From Chloroflexota bacterium (GTDB lineage: Bacteria > Chloroflexota > Anaerolineae > CG2-30-64-16), in the NCBI GenBank assembly GCA_026389845.1, contig JAPLHB010000187.1:33995-97994 (forward strand): 64,000 nt of DNA. The letters run 5' to 3'. Made by a program: the position numbers and the translations under genes. Each line of letters begins with the position of its first letter. The stretch's first letter is position 1. Below, one piece after another: positions 63,008 to 64,000 of this stretch. A model generated the notes under the pieces. It was not told where the DNA came from, ran no database searches, and saw only the letters and a program-made list of their open reading frames with translations.

Positions 63008-64000
63008 TCATTGGACCAGGCGCAGCCGTTTGATCTTCTGGAACAGCGTGGTAAAGGCGGGGCTCAGATCCGCGCCCGTGGCCGCATACTGGTACGCGCC
63101 GCCGCCAACAGTGGCCATTTGTTGAAGCGTGGTCGTATCGGAGTCAACTCCCAGGCCGATCGTGTAGACCTGAATGCCCAGTGAAGCAGCCGTTGTAGCT
63201 TCGGCGATCGCGAGCTGCTTGGCCCTTGCCTGGGTGCAACTGCTTTCGGTCCGGCAGCGATTCGCCTGCCCATCGGACATGAAGAGAATGACCTTGGCAG
63301 CGGTCCAGCGCTGGCGCCCCGATGTGGTCAACTCCACTCTGGCGTCGTAGAGGCCAGCCTCGCAGTTGGTATAGCCAACAGCGGCGAGGGCGGTGATGGC
63401 CGATTTCACCGTGCTCAGAGTGCTGGTGAGGTTGACATTCCGGGTGGAGGTAGTGGAGTAGCTAACCAGACCCATGTGGGGATCGGTGGGACCGAGTTGC
63501 GCCTGTACCAGATCCACAAAACTGCCGGCCGCTACCCGGAGAGCGTCAATGGGCTGTGGGGGAGTCACCCACACCCCCTTGCAGGCGGTGCAGAGGCTCG
63601 AACTCGTCTGGACCGACCCGCATATCGCGGTCACTTCACTCCCCATCGTGGTGCCGCCGGGCCAAGTACACTTGTTGGTCCCGCCCCACGTGCCTTTGCA
63701 GTTGCCACAATTCGATGAGCTGAGACCGTCGCCGGTCACCACTCCGGAACACTTACCGCTAGTATCGAAGTGGGTATTCAAGCTGATGGGGTTGGGGCTG
63801 GTCACGCCCTTCAGGAGGCACGAGTCATCATCCATGCTGCCCGAAATGTCGAGCACCACCATGACATCCAGCGGTGAGAACCCGCCGCCGCCCTGGGCGG
63901 TCGCGCTAAGCTCGCTAACGCCGAACACATTCGCAAAAAAGGTTGATATGCGCCCCGTCACCGTCACGAGGACTCCGGTGGTCGTGGCCGGCCTGGCGCC
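63008..64000 (-). CDS. TadG-like von Willebrand A domain protein, 5'-truncated by window edge
   Basis: Protein whose N-terminus lies beyond the right edge; the frame is open to base 64000. The visible part has the TadG-type strand VLVTVTGRISTFFANVFGVS and LSATA, then a vWA domain starting PLDVMVVLDISGSMDDD (MIDAS DxSxS) with GLVSYSTTSTRNVNLTS and VILFMSDGQANRC. A Cys-rich insertion lies within (NCGNCKGTWGGTNKCTW and CTACKGVW). It ends KIKRLRLVQ. It is 41 bases ahead of the beta-helix gene on the same strand. Together with tadE it is probably part of the pilus locus, but on the opposite strand. Confidence 0.82.
   Translation of the reverse strand, partial: GARPATTTGVLVTVTGRISTFFANVFGVSELSATAQGGGGFSPLDVMVVLDISGSMDDDSCLLKGVTSPNPISLNTHFDTSGKCSGVVTGDGLSSSNCGNCKGTWGGTNKCTWPGGTTMGSEVTAICGSVQTSSSLCTACKGVWVTPPQPIDALRVAAGSFVDLVQAQLGPTDPHMGLVSYSTTSTRNVNLTSTLSTVKSAITALAAVGYTNCEAGLYDARVELTTSGRQRWTAAKVILFMSDGQANRCRTESSCTQARAKQLAIAEATTAASLGIQVYTIGLGVDSDTTTLQQMATVGGGAYQYAATGADLSPAFTTLFQKIKRLRLVQ

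Overview
The window is high-GC bacterial chromosomal DNA. It most likely comes from a Chloroflexota (Anaerolineae/Caldilineae-like) bacterium. That is an inference from the mix of genes: a Tad pilus locus with a combined F-subunit pair, many multi-membrane GT-C and DUF2142-type glycosyltransferases, secreted proteins with Thr-Pro linkers, WD40-like (PD40) propeller lipoproteins, a cohesin/dockerin protein and single-chain pyruvate:ferredoxin oxidoreductase. No rRNA, tRNA or CRISPR array was seen.

Layout. 1-2.2 kb: the 3' part of a type III restriction (Res) subunit. 2.3-8.2 kb: a GT4 glycosyltransferase, a GT39-type gene interrupted by an in-frame TGA, a PD40 lipoprotein and a secreted repeat protein. 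8.4-23.7 kb: a leftward polysaccharide locus with two glycosyltransferases, a 55-residue membrane protein, two alkaline-phosphatase-superfamily phosphodiesterases, a methyltransferase, a flippase, an O-antigen-ligase-like polymerase, a Wzz-like chain-length protein, two DUF2142-like membrane proteins and the 3' stump of a third phosphodiesterase. 23.9-25.1 kb: a 1.1-kb toxin-antitoxin island between 35-bp direct repeats, holding a collapsed hicB/hicA pair and a TumE-like toxin pair. 25.1-28.4 kb: two secreted-protein genes joined out of frame (CARDB/HExxH protein and kelch/cohesin/dockerin protein). 28.5-41 kb: a DUF1972-type glycosyltransferase, a nitrilase-family amidohydrolase, a DHOD-like protein next to PFOR, a sensor kinase lacking its phospho-His, a small secreted protein, a prenyltransferase-repeat protein with a DUF362 protein, and a Phd/RelE toxin-antitoxin pair. 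41-48.5 kb: five membrane glycosyltransferase-like genes. 48.8-64 kb: a tad (Flp pilus) locus with cpaF and DUF192 leftward, and two tandem flp pilins, cpaB, tadZ, a prepilin peptidase, tadB, tadC, a TPR-PD40 protein and tadE rightward. It ends with a leftward TadG-like vWA gene and a 1.1-kb-residue beta-helix protein.

Working together, the genes describe a cell-surface programme: polysaccharide assembly, Flp pili and large secreted adhesin-like proteins, with a few central-metabolism genes between them. The DNA is peppered with a dispersed inverted-repeat element (nine recognisable copies, about 130-245 bp, ends resembling GTCAYYCTGAGCGGGT) and a second, shorter element with inverted ends and, in one copy, a 13-bp target duplication. 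Several repeats lie inside genes without breaking the frame. Several genes are relics (GT39, hicBA, phosphodiesterase tail, kelch protein, a possible acetyltransferase), which indicates active rearrangement.
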